The notes beneath the pieces were generated by a model. It saw only the letters and a program-made list of their open reading frames with translations, was not told the origin of the DNA and searched no databases. Both the position numbers and the translations under genes were made by a program. Shown piece by piece: positions 36,405 through 44,574 of a stretch of 64,000 nt of DNA. Source of the stretch: Idiomarina sp. MD25a (GTDB lineage: Bacteria; Pseudomonadota; Gammaproteobacteria; Enterobacterales; Alteromonadaceae); assembly GCF_001870515.1 (NCBI RefSeq), contig NZ_MDGT01000003.1:574151-638150 (forward strand). The letters are read 5' to 3'. Each line of letters begins with the position of its first letter. The stretch's first letter is position 1.

Positions 36405-37409
36405 ATGGCAAGTATGAGTCCAAGGCGTTGGTTTGGTAAAACCAACATGGACGTTCCTCTGCATACACTACAACGGCTCTACGAGCCGCTTCAGTTAGCG
36501 ATTATTTGTTTTGATCGGCAACGAAACTACTTATGGCATAACACGCATTTCGATACGCTGTTTAAAACGGCTCCTTCTCAGAAACCGCGTTGGCTTATCG
36601 AACCACTGACATCGGTCTTCGACAGTGAAACCGCTTCACTTGAAATCGAACACCCCATTCAAGCCGGTAAGACACTCATCGTATACCAACATCGTATCGC
36701 GCAGTATCGCTTGCTGACTTTGAGTGATAATCAACAGACCTCTGTTGAGCACGAGCTGAGTCGTTTAGTCGGCGTATTCACACAGCGTTTAGCCGATCGT
36801 GCGTTAGAGCCGACGCGGCAGTCGATTACAAAGGTGTTAGAACAAAGCCACGGTCAGATGCCTGATTCTGTAGCGGAGTGTTTAAAAAATCAACGGATCT
36901 ATATAACACAGGGCTTAGAGTGGCTCTCGTTGATCAATGCTAAACTTAATATACAACCTATTCGTTGGTGCAAGTTAATTGACTCCGTTGAAGAGGCGTT
37001 CGCGTTTGAGCTTAGGCGTATTGGCGGTTCAGTCGTCAAAGACTGTCAGCATTCAGCACTCGTGGACGCAAATTTAGCGACGACCCTAGTGTATGAACTG
37101 GTCGAAAATGCGATTAAGTTTCGTGATACGTGTGTACCGCTCAAAATTAGTGTTGTTACCGAAGTAACGGAGATGGGTCATTGTCGGTTGATAGTTGAAG
37201 ACAATGGCATAGGCATTTATTCTGAACTGGACGAGAGAGCGATGCTGCCTTTTCAAAGGGGTAGTGATTTAAGTACGGCCGGCGTCGGCATTGGATTAGC
37301 TAAATGTGCGTTGATTGCGATCAGGCATCAAGCTGCTATTAGCGCTTTTCCGATGGGTGAACGCGGAACACGGATTGAAGTCACCTGGCGAACCAGAGCT
37401 AGGAACTAA
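36405..37409 (+). CDS. Histidine-kinase-like ATPase with degenerate H-box
   Basis: This 334-residue cytosolic protein has a PAS-like N-terminal region (about 25-110), a helical linker and an intact GHKL ATPase domain (about 220-330): N-box ELVENAIKFR, G1 box VEDNGIGI and G2 box GVGIGLAKCAL. No standard H-box is visible. At the expected place (about 130-137) the sequence reads ADRALEPT, with no histidine where SHELRTPL would have one. The nearby HELSRL at 116-121 is an unlikely substitute. It may be an unusual kinase, an anti-sigma-like ATPase or a pseudokinase. It precedes the GGDEF-EAL gene by 11 bp, so a shared signalling role is likely. Confidence 0.75.
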   Translation: MASMSPRRWFGKTNMDVPLHTLQRLYEPLQLAIICFDRQRNYLWHNTHFDTLFKTAPSQKPRWLIEPLTSVFDSETASLEIEHPIQAGKTLIVYQHRIAQYRLLTLSDNQQTSVEHELSRLVGVFTQRLADRALEPTRQSITKVLEQSHGQMPDSVAECLKNQRIYITQGLEWLSLINAKLNIQPIRWCKLIDSVEEAFAFELRRIGGSVVKDCQHSALVDANLATTLVYELVENAIKFRDTCVPLKISVVTEVTEMGHCRLIVEDNGIGIYSELDERAMLPFQRGSDLSTAGVGIGLAKCALIAIRHQAAISAFPMGERGTRIEVTWRTRARN

Positions 37410-37420
37410 GGGATTAGGCT

Positions 37421-39028
37421 ATGGAATATACCTGTGCGCGTTATGAAATATTCGATAAAAGCCGTATAGCGACTGTCATGGTTGACCGCGATTGCGCAAT
37501 CACATATGCCAACCAGGGCGCCAAGCTATTACTCGGCGACCATGCGCATTTAGGTCAGCACTTGGCACTTCAGTTGCCATCAGACGAAAAGGAGTTCCTA
37601 TCGAGCTCTTTTCAGGTGGATGAGCACAGTGGACAGCCTGTTTACTATTGTGCCATTAGCGTTACCGATGATGAGTGCCAACAGTATCTGATTTACTTGC
37701 ACCCGTTCAACATGCACTTGAGCGAATCTGAGCATCTGCCATTTTTATCGCAACATGATCCTTTGACAGGGTTGCCTAACCGCACCCAGTTTATCAAGCG
37801 CCTGCAGCGGCACTGCTTATCCGAAAGTTGCGAGAAAACGCTCACTGCGGTTATCTTTTTAGACTTAGACGGCTTTAAAGCGATTAATGATAGTTTAGGT
37901 CATGAAATGGGCGACAAGTTACTGCAAGTCGTCGCAGGGCGTATTCGCAACCAATTACGCAACTCGGATACGCTGACTCGCCTTAGTGGTGATGAGTTTC
38001 TGATGATCCTGACGGGGTTAGAAGCGCGTCAAGACGCAGCGATAGTAACGCAACGGATTCTTGATGATATCGCGCGTCCTTATAAAATCGAAAGTACCGA
38101 CATTTATATTACTGCCAGCGCCGGGGTGACGTATTGCAAGGAGCGTATGAATCGTGCCGAAGTCATGATCCAGCAAGCTGATATTGCGATGTTCGAGGCT
38201 AAACGGGCGGGCAAAAACACCTTCCAATGGTTTGATAAATCTTTTAACGATGAACTCAACCGCGCGTTGATGATTCGGAACTCGGTGCAAAAAGGCATCG
38301 ACAAAGAACAGTTTCATTTGGTGTATCAGCCGCAAATATGCTTAGCGTCGAATACCGTATGTGGCTTAGAAGCTCTTATTCGTTGGCGTCATCCGGACAT
38401 TGCAAACTTATCGCCCGCAGAATTTATTCCTATCTTGGAAAGTTCAGGTCAAGTTATTCCGCTGAGTTACTGGATCATGCGGCAGGCATTTCGTGATTGG
38501 AAGCAGCTAAAGCCGTTGCTTACTGAAGGGGCTCGCATGTCAGTCAACGTGTCTACGGTTCATATCACTCGCAGTGATTTTATTGAGCAACTGGAAAAAG
38601 TGATTATCGACACTGAAATAACGCCTTCAGAAATTAAGCTTGAGATTACCGAGTCGATGATGTTGAGAAATGCCCAGACCGCCGTCGCTACGCTAGACAA
38701 GCTCACTGATATGGGGGTTGCCATTGCGCTCGATGACTTTGGTACAGGTTTCTCTAACTTACGTTATCTGACGCAAATGCCTATCAGTGATGTAAAGCTC
38801 GATCGTAGCTTTATTCGAGGAATTGATGCGAACAATGCTAATCAGGTAATCGTGCGCGGTATTATTGGTATGGCACACGAACTGGGCTTAAATACCGTTG
38901 CAGAAGGGGTCGAGACGGTCGCCGAAAAAGCGATGGTACAGCACCTTGAAACTGATGTGATGCAGGGGTTCCTCGAGGCAACACCGATGCGTTTTGCGCC
39001 ATTAGTTGAGTTTTTGACACGCCGTTGA
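37421..39028 (+). CDS. GGDEF-EAL cyclic-di-GMP protein with N-terminal PAS-like domain
   Basis: This 535-residue cytosolic protein has a PAS-like sensor region (about 8-105), a GGDEF domain (about 112-270) and an EAL domain (about 285-530). The cyclase signature is S189-GDEF, a tolerated variant, with an inhibitory RxxD site at 180-183. The phosphodiesterase motifs are complete by eye: E317-A-L319, SVNVS, KLEITES, LDDFGTGFSNL, KLDRSFI and AEGVET. It could therefore make or degrade cyclic di-GMP. The kinase-like gene 11 bp upstream is probably co-transcribed, and the flagellar cluster begins just beyond the tRNA, so control of motility versus attachment is plausible. Confidence 0.92.
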   Translation: MEYTCARYEIFDKSRIATVMVDRDCAITYANQGAKLLLGDHAHLGQHLALQLPSDEKEFLSSSFQVDEHSGQPVYYCAISVTDDECQQYLIYLHPFNMHLSESEHLPFLSQHDPLTGLPNRTQFIKRLQRHCLSESCEKTLTAVIFLDLDGFKAINDSLGHEMGDKLLQVVAGRIRNQLRNSDTLTRLSGDEFLMILTGLEARQDAAIVTQRILDDIARPYKIESTDIYITASAGVTYCKERMNRAEVMIQQADIAMFEAKRAGKNTFQWFDKSFNDELNRALMIRNSVQKGIDKEQFHLVYQPQICLASNTVCGLEALIRWRHPDIANLSPAEFIPILESSGQVIPLSYWIMRQAFRDWKQLKPLLTEGARMSVNVSTVHITRSDFIEQLEKVIIDTEITPSEIKLEITESMMLRNAQTAVATLDKLTDMGVAIALDDFGTGFSNLRYLTQMPISDVKLDRSFIRGIDANNANQVIVRGIIGMAHELGLNTVAEGVETVAEKAMVQHLETDVMQGFLEATPMRFAPLVEFLTRR

Positions 39029-39045
39029 GGTCGTTGGACGTGCGT

Positions 39046-39122
39046 TGGCGTCCCCGGCAGGAGTCGAACCTGCGACCTGCCGCTTAGGAGGCGGCTGCTC
39101 TATCCTGCTGAGCTACGGGGAC
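39046..39122 (-). tRNA. tRNA-Arg (anticodon CCT)
   Basis: On the minus strand the acceptor arms GTCCCCG and CGGGGAC pair fully. The D arm is GCTC...GAGC, the anticodon stem GCCGC/GCGGC encloses the loop CTCCTAA (anticodon CCT, reading AGG), and the T arm GCAGG/CCTGC encloses TTCGACT. The 3' CCA is encoded (39046-39048). No integrase or att repeat is seen beside it. Confidence 0.97.
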
Positions 39123-39181
39123 AACCGAATCGTGGCGTGGATTATGCCAGACCCGGGAGTTGCTTTCCAGCCACCAGGTGA

Positions 39182-40369
39182 TTACTGCGCAACAGTTGTG
39201 TCAGGCTCACTTGCGGGAACCACCCAGTCGTTTACCTGAACGTTGGTTAGCACATCAGGGCCGTTAATCGAGGCGACAGCGCTATCGGGTTGTACTTGTT
39301 CAACGGTGACGGTAAAGCGGCTGACTTGCCAACGTTGACGGAAGTGACCTTGGTCGTCCACGTAGTTGCTTGGGTGTACGATCTTAAGTTTGTCCCCCAC
39401 TTTAACACCGTGTGACTCACCCAAGTTGACTTGTACCTGCTGGCGATCATGCCAGACAACGCGACCGCGCACTGGCTTACATTGAACCTGCATTTGAATG
39501 CCCGAAGCGAGCTCTTCTAATGATGACGCTAGCGCCACACCGAACGGGGCATCCCAGAATGTCGTGGTGGCTACATCGACTTGGGCATTACGCGGAAAAG
39601 TCCAGGGCTCTGCGCCTTCGACCCGCGCACGCGTGATCAAATCGCCATTCATCGCATCAATTAAATAGAGCGTTAGGGCAAAGTGGCGAGTGGGTTGTTG
39701 TTCAAATACACCCAAAAATGAGCCTTGTTCTGTCACTGACAGATCATCGAAGATTCCCAGAATCACAAACTGACTGTCATTGGCATAACCAATTTGTCGG
39801 CCAATACGGCCAACTTCACTAAGGTTAAGATTGTCGAGTGCCGCTTGTAGACCCGCGTTACGGCGTAAGGTATGGGTTACGAATAATTGGTCACTTTGGC
39901 TGGCAATATCGCGCGCTAAATGCTGAGCCGAAATATTCCCTAGAGGCCAGATTTGTCCATAGGCGGCATGTTCGCGATTAGAGAACTCAAATGGGGCAAT
40001 GGTCACACCGGCTTTATAGTGGCTGCCACGGCAAGATTGCTCGCGCTGCCAGATTTCTGTTTGAATCAGCACGTATAACCGTCCGTCGCGCATTTCTTCT
40101 CGCAACACATCAACCCGCTCAACATTGCCGGTGGCTGACACTTGGGTTTGATTATTGTTGACTACACCGTTGACGATAGACTGGACCGAAGTAATAGAGC
40201 TGCCCGTCATTAACAGGGCTTGTTGTAGCGCATTTTCGATAGCTTGGCTGCGTGCCGCTTGGGTATCGCCGTTGACGATACGGGCACTGCCTTCGACTTC
40301 GATTACGCGAGCATGAATGCTCAGCGTCATAAATCCGACGATTACACCAATTAACAACTTACGCAGCAT
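39182..40369 (-). CDS. flgT: Flagellar assembly protein FlgT
   Basis: This 395-residue exported protein is the H-ring component of sodium-type polar flagella in Vibrio and relatives. It has a signal peptide (SIHA/RV), an N-terminal domain with VEGSARIVNGD and QAIENALQQALLMTGS, a middle domain with the lone-cysteine SCRGSHYKAGV segment, and a C-terminal domain (VKVGDKLKIVHPSNYVDDQG). I chose the ATG at 40369 rather than 40384 because AAAGG lies 7 bases before it and the signal peptide then starts directly. It surrounds the LP ring and helps stator assembly. A σ54-like promoter lies 50 bp upstream. flgP precedes it. Confidence 0.9.
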   Translation of the reverse strand: MLRKLLIGVIVGFMTLSIHARVIEVEGSARIVNGDTQAARSQAIENALQQALLMTGSSITSVQSIVNGVVNNNQTQVSATGNVERVDVLREEMRDGRLYVLIQTEIWQREQSCRGSHYKAGVTIAPFEFSNREHAAYGQIWPLGNISAQHLARDIASQSDQLFVTHTLRRNAGLQAALDNLNLSEVGRIGRQIGYANDSQFVILGIFDDLSVTEQGSFLGVFEQQPTRHFALTLYLIDAMNGDLITRARVEGAEPWTFPRNAQVDVATTTFWDAPFGVALASSLEELASGIQMQVQCKPVRGRVVWHDRQQVQVNLGESHGVKVGDKLKIVHPSNYVDDQGHFRQRWQVSRFTVTVEQVQPDSAVASINGPDVLTNVQVNDWVVPASEPDTTVAQ

Positions 40370-40417
40370 GTTTATACCTTTCATCAGCCAACCAAAGGGG
40401 TCTTCTAGGTATACTTA

Positions 40418-40433
40418 AGCAAGAATCAGACCA
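40418..40433 (-). promoter_or_regulatory. Candidate σ54 promoter for flgT
   Basis: On the minus strand TGGTCTGATTCTTGCT has GG and GC exactly 10 bases apart and a good TTGCT -12 element, but only a partial -24 element. It would start transcription about 35 bases before the flgT start codon. Confidence 0.45.
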
Positions 40434-40448
40434 CCAAGCATGTGTTGG

Positions 40449-40928
40449 TTAGTAATAAACGACGCGCTTTATCTTCTGCTTACGGCTGGTGCTTTCATAC
40501 AGGTTGTTTACTTTGGCAAAGTCGAGGCGCAACTCGGTCGCATAATATTCACCCACCGTGTAGGTACGAACAACTTCGGCGCCCCGAATAACCCCATCTA
40601 CAGAAGCCTGAAACTGATCGTTGCCCAAGGTCCAGTTTTGCACTGAGGTTCCGCCCGAGATGCGTTGCCCATACACTTGCTCAGCCAACTCACGATAAGC
40701 GGCGAGTTTAGAGGCGCGCATGGCGGCTAGATCTTTATGCTGTTTGGTTTCACCCGGTTGTGCATCAATCGGCGCAAAGCCAGTGGCTGTTAAGACCGGG
40801 AAATGTTCCGGGGTTTCGGTTTCCCATTCGACATGTTGTTGATCGTAGACAGTATCGTAGACAGCGCTGCACCCGCTGAGCATCAGCAAACTAGTAAATA
40901 AAGATACGGTTAGAGCTGCACGTTTCAT
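40449..40928 (-). CDS. flgP: Flagellar outer-membrane lipoprotein FlgP (LPP20 family)
   Basis: This 159-residue lipoprotein has lipobox LSGC (C20). The LPP20/FlgP domain contains LTATGFAPI, DLAAMRASKLAAYRELAEQVYG and ISGGTSVQNWTLGNDQF. FlgP forms an outer-membrane basal disk or stabilises the hook region in Vibrio and Campylobacter. In Vibrio flgO lies between flgT and flgP; here that place is an 80-bp spacer without a gene. A σ28 promoter sits just upstream, so it is expressed late, separately from flgT. Confidence 0.9.
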   Translation of the reverse strand: MKRAALTVSLFTSLLMLSGCSAVYDTVYDQQHVEWETETPEHFPVLTATGFAPIDAQPGETKQHKDLAAMRASKLAAYRELAEQVYGQRISGGTSVQNWTLGNDQFQASVDGVIRGAEVVRTYTVGEYYATELRLDFAKVNNLYESTSRKQKIKRVVYY

Positions 40929-40945
40929 ATCGACCTCAAGCCTAA

Positions 40946-40968
40946 ATGAGTTATACCTGATAACTCAT
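40946..40968. repeat. Inverted repeat at the flgP transcription start region
   Basis: Arms ATGAGTTAT and ATAACTCAT enclose ACCTG. The repeat touches the -10 box of the flgP σ28 promoter, so it may be an operator or a hairpin at the 5' end of the mRNA. Confidence 0.4.
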
Positions 40969-40994
40969 TAACGGCATGGATGATGAAATCTTTA
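40968..40994 (-). promoter_or_regulatory. σ28 promoter for flgP
   Basis: On the minus strand TAAA, 15 bases and GCCGTTAA match the σ28 consensus TAAA-N15-GCCGATAA with one mismatch. It lies about 40 bp before the flgP start. Confidence 0.75.
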
Positions 40995-41001
40995 GTGCTG
41001 T

Positions 41002-41403
41002 TTAGCGGATTTTGCCTTTGGCATTGTAGGTGAGTGCATCGCCGCGGGCATGGGATGCTTGTCGCACAATTTCATGCTTCAATTGGTCAATATTAGCGAG
41101 TGTGCGTGTCACAACGTGTTCGTTGACATCGCTCTGGCGTTTGACTTCCGCCAAAGTGGAGCGCAGTTGCGCGACGCGTTCGCTCAGCACTTCATCGGTG
41201 CTGAGTTGCTGCCGCTCCGGATGCTCGGCAAGAAAGCTATCAAACTCAGCAAGTTGGCTGAGTAAGCTGGCTTTGACCTCTGCTAATTCAGCAACACTTT
41301 GATGCTGACGGTTAACGACAGCGGTTAATTCTTGTTGCTGGCACTGTTGCAGTTGCTCCAGTGCTTGCGACATTTGTTCGAGAACTTCAGTGATAGGCGT
41401 CAT
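41002..41403 (-). CDS. flgN: FlgN-type flagellar export chaperone
   Basis: This 133-residue, almost wholly helical protein has repeated Gln and coiled-coil stretches (LEQLQQCQQQELTAVVNR...LLSQLAEFDSFL). It matches FlgN in size, composition and position directly behind flgM (17 bp). FlgN binds the hook-filament junction proteins FlgK and FlgL and delivers them to the export gate. Sequence conservation in this family is low, so the assignment relies partly on gene order. It is probably transcribed with flgM from the σ28 promoter before that gene. Confidence 0.82.
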   Translation of the reverse strand: MTPITEVLEQMSQALEQLQQCQQQELTAVVNRQHQSVAELAEVKASLLSQLAEFDSFLAEHPERQQLSTDEVLSERVAQLRSTLAEVKRQSDVNEHVVTRTLANIDQLKHEIVRQASHARGDALTYNAKGKIR

Positions 41404-41420
41404 AAATTCCTAAGCGCGCG

Positions 41421-41756
41421 TTAAGCGTCTTTATCTGTGTCGATCGCTCCACCAAACAAGTCACCTTCAAACTGCGCAAGTTTGGAAGCCAGACGATCAA
41501 CGTCGACTTTGTATGAACCGTTCTCGATAGCTGCCTTAATGCGATCCACTTTAGTTTGATCGATGCCGCTGCTGTTCATTGCTTTTTCCTGCAATGCTGA
41601 AAGGTTTTGTGCTTCAGAGGTCAGTGAAACTGAGTCTGAACCGCTTTTAGCTGTTGCACCGCTGTTGCTCGACTGCTCAGTCGATGTCTGACGTTGCGTT
41701 TGCTTGGTGTCGATTGAATTATTCTTAACACCGTTGTTGTTTATGTTAATTGCCAT
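41421..41756 (-). CDS. flgM: Anti-sigma-28 factor FlgM
   Basis: This 111-residue protein has a disordered, Asn/Gln/Ser-rich N-terminal half (MAININNNGVKN) and a helical C-terminal half. SDSVSLTSEAQNLSAL and the FlgM-type VDRIKAAIENGSYKVDVDRLASKL carry the σ28-binding helices. FlgM holds σ28 (FliA) inactive until the hook-basal body is finished and FlgM is exported. A textbook σ28 promoter lies 36 bp upstream, giving negative feedback of σ28 on itself. Confidence 0.93.
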   Translation of the reverse strand: MAININNNGVKNNSIDTKQTQRQTSTEQSSNSGATAKSGSDSVSLTSEAQNLSALQEKAMNSSGIDQTKVDRIKAAIENGSYKVDVDRLASKLAQFEGDLFGGAIDTDKDA

Positions 41757-41791
41757 ATCGCTCGCCTCACATGTTATAAGTTCTCGCTTTG

Positions 41792-41818
41792 TAATCGGCC
41801 GCAGAAAAAATAACTTTA
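41792..41818 (-). promoter_or_regulatory. σ28 promoter for flgM-flgN
   Basis: On the minus strand TAAA, exactly 15 bases and GCCGATTA match the σ28 consensus with one mismatch. It lies between flgA and flgM. Confidence 0.85.
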
Positions 41819-41837
41819 ATTCTTTTCGTAAAAAAGT

Positions 41838-42545
41838 TTATAAATTAACCGTTACTTCGTTTAAGCCTGTCACGACGGCTTCTAGTGACTTGTTTGAACG
41901 AACATTTCGCACCGCCACTGACTCGCCTTGTAATCCGTCACCTAACGCTTTACCGGATGCTGTGATGCGCAACGATTTATCCTGCGCCACTATTGTAACG
42001 CTTTCTCCCTCGCAAACAAGACAGGTATCGCGCGCCTCGATAGCATCACCGGCAGAAATTCGCCGCTTTACGCGCGCCCCGACCAATAACGTTTTATCGG
42101 TAAATACGTTGGCACGCACTTGATTAATATCGACTTCAGCAATACGTAAATCATGCTCATTGATAAGGTGTCCAGGCGACATCGGGACCGCAGCCGACCA
42201 GACTTCTTGGTACTGATAAATCCGCACCGGTACATAAGTTCGCCAAGGCTGAGTCCCACTCGTGCACTGAATCTCGACGGTGGTATAACTTTCTAACCCC
42301 GAATTCCTAGCAAAGCCAATACTCGGCTCAGAAGCACAAACCTTGGGCGCCATGCGGGGATCGAGCGAATTTACGACCACTTCAACACGCCCGTTATCGG
42401 GCTGTGTCACTTGTTGCTGAACAAAGTTATTGGCTAATTGCTGCAATTTCTTGTAATTGTAGGATGAAGGTTCAGCTGAAAATGCTAAACTTGACGTCAA
42501 TATGAGAAAGATCGAACTGATTATAGCGGTTTGCCGTATTATCAT
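41838..42545 (-). CDS. flgA: Flagellar P-ring assembly chaperone FlgA
   Basis: This 235-residue periplasmic chaperone helps FlgI polymerise into the P ring. It has a signal peptide (FSA/EP), a central SAF-like domain and a C-terminal β-barrel with VGARVKRRISAGDAIEARDT and SGKALGDGLQGESVAVRN. The ATG at 42545 is chosen over the longer frame start at 42611 because GGAG precedes it and the signal peptide then begins normally. It reads away from cheV. A near-perfect σ54 promoter lies 112 bp upstream, beyond the cheV σ28 promoter, so the leaders of the two transcripts overlap. Confidence 0.92.
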   Translation of the reverse strand: MIIRQTAIISSIFLILTSSLAFSAEPSSYNYKKLQQLANNFVQQQVTQPDNGRVEVVVNSLDPRMAPKVCASEPSIGFARNSGLESYTTVEIQCTSGTQPWRTYVPVRIYQYQEVWSAAVPMSPGHLINEHDLRIAEVDINQVRANVFTDKTLLVGARVKRRISAGDAIEARDTCLVCEGESVTIVAQDKSLRITASGKALGDGLQGESVAVRNVRSNKSLEAVVTGLNEVTVNL

Positions 42546-42557
42546 ATTAACTCCACT

Positions 42558-42585
42558 TAAAGTTTTGGGTGCAATCGGCCGATTA
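42558..42585 (+). promoter_or_regulatory. σ28 promoter for cheV
   Basis: TAAA, 16 bases and GCCGATTA resemble the σ28 consensus with a spacer one base longer than usual. The -10 lies inside a perfect 12-bp palindrome, AATCGGCCGATT (42573-42584). Confidence 0.65.
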
Positions 42586-42656
42586 CCTTGGGGTAACCAG
42601 TACGACGTCAATCAATTGACATTTACACCTTTAATGACACTATTGGTGATAAAGCT

Positions 42657-42672
42657 AGCAAAGAACATGCCA
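42657..42672 (-). promoter_or_regulatory. σ54 promoter for flgA
   Basis: On the minus strand TGGCATGTTCTTTGCT fits the σ54 consensus TGGCAYR-N4-TTGCW at every defined position. It lies between the cheV promoter and the cheV start codon and points the opposite way. Confidence 0.82.
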
Positions 42673-42701
42673 GCAACGATAAGCGGCACACAGGAGATAA
42701 C

Positions 42702-43649
42702 ATGGCAAGCATCCTTGACTCGGTAAATCAACGCACCCAAATGGTGGGTCAGAACCGTCTGGAGCTTTTGCTGTTCCGCCTTAGTGGCCAGCAACGCTTT
42801 GGTATTAACGTCTTTAAAGTACGCGAAGTGCTGCAGTGTCCGAAGCTGACATCGATTCCACGACGCAATCGCCTGGTTCGTGGTGTTGCCCACATCCGTG
42901 GTCAAGCAATCTCGATTATCGATTTAAGTCTCGCGACAGGTGGGCCGGCGATTACCGATATCGAAAACCGGTTTATTATTATTGCCGAGTACAATCGTAC
43001 CGTGCAGGGCTTTTTAGTCGGTGGCGTTGACCGCATTATCAATATTAATTGGGAAAACATCATGCCACCGCCGAAAGGCACAGGTCGCGATGCCTACCTT
43101 ACCGCGGTCACTGAAATCGAAAATAAGCTTGTCGAAATTATTGACGTTGAGCGCATCCTTGCTGATATTACGCCGGTCAACACCGAATTGAGCGATGATG
43201 TTAAGAATCAGCCGATTACCGTCGAGAAAGAAAACCTTACCATTTTAATCACCGACGACTCAGCGGTGGCACGTGGCCAAATAAAGCGCGCCCTTGAATC
43301 CCTTGAGATACCACTTGAAATAAAGAAAAATGGTAAAGAGGCGCTGGATTGGCTAAATGAAAAGGCCAAGGAAGTGGATGGCAATGTACAACCGCACGTG
43401 CCCGTTTTAGTATCGGACGTGGAAATGCCTGTCATGGACGGTTATACATTAACCGCTGAGATAAAAGCGGATCCGAATTTGGCCGATGTTCGTGTTATAT
43501 TGCATACATCACTAAGCGGCGTATTTAATCAGGCGATGGTTAAGAAAGTAGGGGCTGATGACTTTATCGCAAAATTTCATCCCGATGAGCTCGCCAGTGC
43601 CGTTAAAAAATGGCTCAATGCTGAAAACATTGTTGCCGAAGCCGAGTAA
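42702..43649 (+). CDS. cheV: Chemotaxis coupling protein CheV
   Basis: This 315-residue cytosolic protein has a CheW-like domain (about 18-165: LLLFRLSGQQRFGINVFKVREVL, VRGVAHIRGQAISIIDL) and a receiver domain (about 182-310). Phospho-acceptor D239 lies in VSDVEMPVMDGY. CheV couples chemoreceptors to CheA and its phosphorylation tunes adaptation. GGAGA lies 6 bases before the ATG. cheR follows 17 bp downstream, the same order as in the Vibrio flagellar cluster. Confidence 0.95.
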   Translation: MASILDSVNQRTQMVGQNRLELLLFRLSGQQRFGINVFKVREVLQCPKLTSIPRRNRLVRGVAHIRGQAISIIDLSLATGGPAITDIENRFIIIAEYNRTVQGFLVGGVDRIININWENIMPPPKGTGRDAYLTAVTEIENKLVEIIDVERILADITPVNTELSDDVKNQPITVEKENLTILITDDSAVARGQIKRALESLEIPLEIKKNGKEALDWLNEKAKEVDGNVQPHVPVLVSDVEMPVMDGYTLTAEIKADPNLADVRVILHTSLSGVFNQAMVKKVGADDFIAKFHPDELASAVKKWLNAENIVAEAE

Positions 43650-43666
43650 TGGAATAGACGCAGTTA

Positions 43667-44506
43667 ATGTCGAGTAACAAAGAACTCAATACACAAGAAT
43701 ATCAAGAGTTTAGGCAATTTCTGGAGCATCAGTGCGGGATCGTGCTCGGTGACAACAAACTCTATTTGGTAAAAAGTCGTTTATCACCGCTGATGAGTCA
43801 TTTTGGTATCGACTCGTTAGCGGAGCTCGTCAAACGGTCAATGAAGATTAGCGAGCGTGCCTTACGTTCGGCTGTTATTGATGCCATGACAACCAATGAA
43901 ACCTTGTGGTTTCGTGATACCTATCCATTTGAAATCTTGGTAAACCGAGTGTTCGAAGAATACAAGAATGAAACTCGGCCTCTGAAGATCTGGTCATCCG
44001 CTTGCTCAAGTGGACAAGAGCCGTATTCGATTGCAATGTCGTATCTTGAGTACAAGGCAAAAAATCCGGGTGCGCTTAAAGGTGGTATCAAAATTACCGC
44101 CACCGATATTTCGAACAAGGTGCTCGAGCAGTGCGCTCGTGCTGAATACGATAGTCTAGCCATCGTGCGTGGCTTATCACCAGAACGGCGAAAGAAATTT
44201 TTCGATGAAGGCGTGAAGCCGGGTTCGTCGATTCTAAAAGATGAAGTGAAGCAGTTTGTGCAATTCCGTCACCTCAATTTGCTCGACAGTTACGCATTGC
44301 TGGGTAAATTCGACATTATTTTCTGCCGCAATGTATTGATTTATTTTTCGGCAAACATCAAGCGGCAAATCATTGCCCAATTTAGGCAAGCTTTGAACCC
44401 TAAAGGCTATCTTTTTTTAGGGGCTTCAGAGTCGATATCAGGTCTGACCGATGACTTCGAAATGATACGTTGCAACCCCGGCATCATCTACAAGCGCAAA
44501 AATTAA
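43667..44506 (+). CDS. cheR: Chemotaxis protein methyltransferase CheR
   Basis: This 279-residue enzyme methylates glutamates of chemoreceptors with SAM. The N-terminal helical domain (FRQFLEHQCGIVLGDNKLYLV) is followed by the SAM-binding domain with NETLWFRDTYPFE, WSSACSSGQEPYSIAM, ITATDIS and FDIIFCRNVLIYF, all CheR hallmarks. There is no C-terminal pentapeptide-binding extension. It lies 17 bp after cheV and is probably co-transcribed with it; the flagellar rod genes start from their own σ54 promoter just downstream. Confidence 0.95.
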   Translation: MSSNKELNTQEYQEFRQFLEHQCGIVLGDNKLYLVKSRLSPLMSHFGIDSLAELVKRSMKISERALRSAVIDAMTTNETLWFRDTYPFEILVNRVFEEYKNETRPLKIWSSACSSGQEPYSIAMSYLEYKAKNPGALKGGIKITATDISNKVLEQCARAEYDSLAIVRGLSPERRKKFFDEGVKPGSSILKDEVKQFVQFRHLNLLDSYALLGKFDIIFCRNVLIYFSANIKRQIIAQFRQALNPKGYLFLGASESISGLTDDFEMIRCNPGIIYKRKN

Positions 44507-44523
44507 CCTCACTCAAATAAGCT

Positions 44524-44539
44524 TGGCACAGTTAATGCA
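44524..44539 (+). promoter_or_regulatory. σ54 promoter for flgB operon
   Basis: TGGCACAGTTAATGCA has GG and GC exactly 10 bases apart and a perfect -24 TGGCAC. It lies 36 bp before the flgB start codon. Confidence 0.8.
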
Positions 44540-44574
44540 TTATTTTGTCCACCTGAAATGTGGGAGACAAAATT

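Noticed and set aside
39046-39182. tRNA-Arg as a possible integration site for a genomic island
   Set aside because: No integrase, no direct repeat of the tRNA 3' end and no composition change; core flagellar genes follow at once.
44560-44574. GTG start for flgB five codons upstream
   Set aside because: It would include the ribosome binding site; the ATG at 44575 matches the usual FlgB start.
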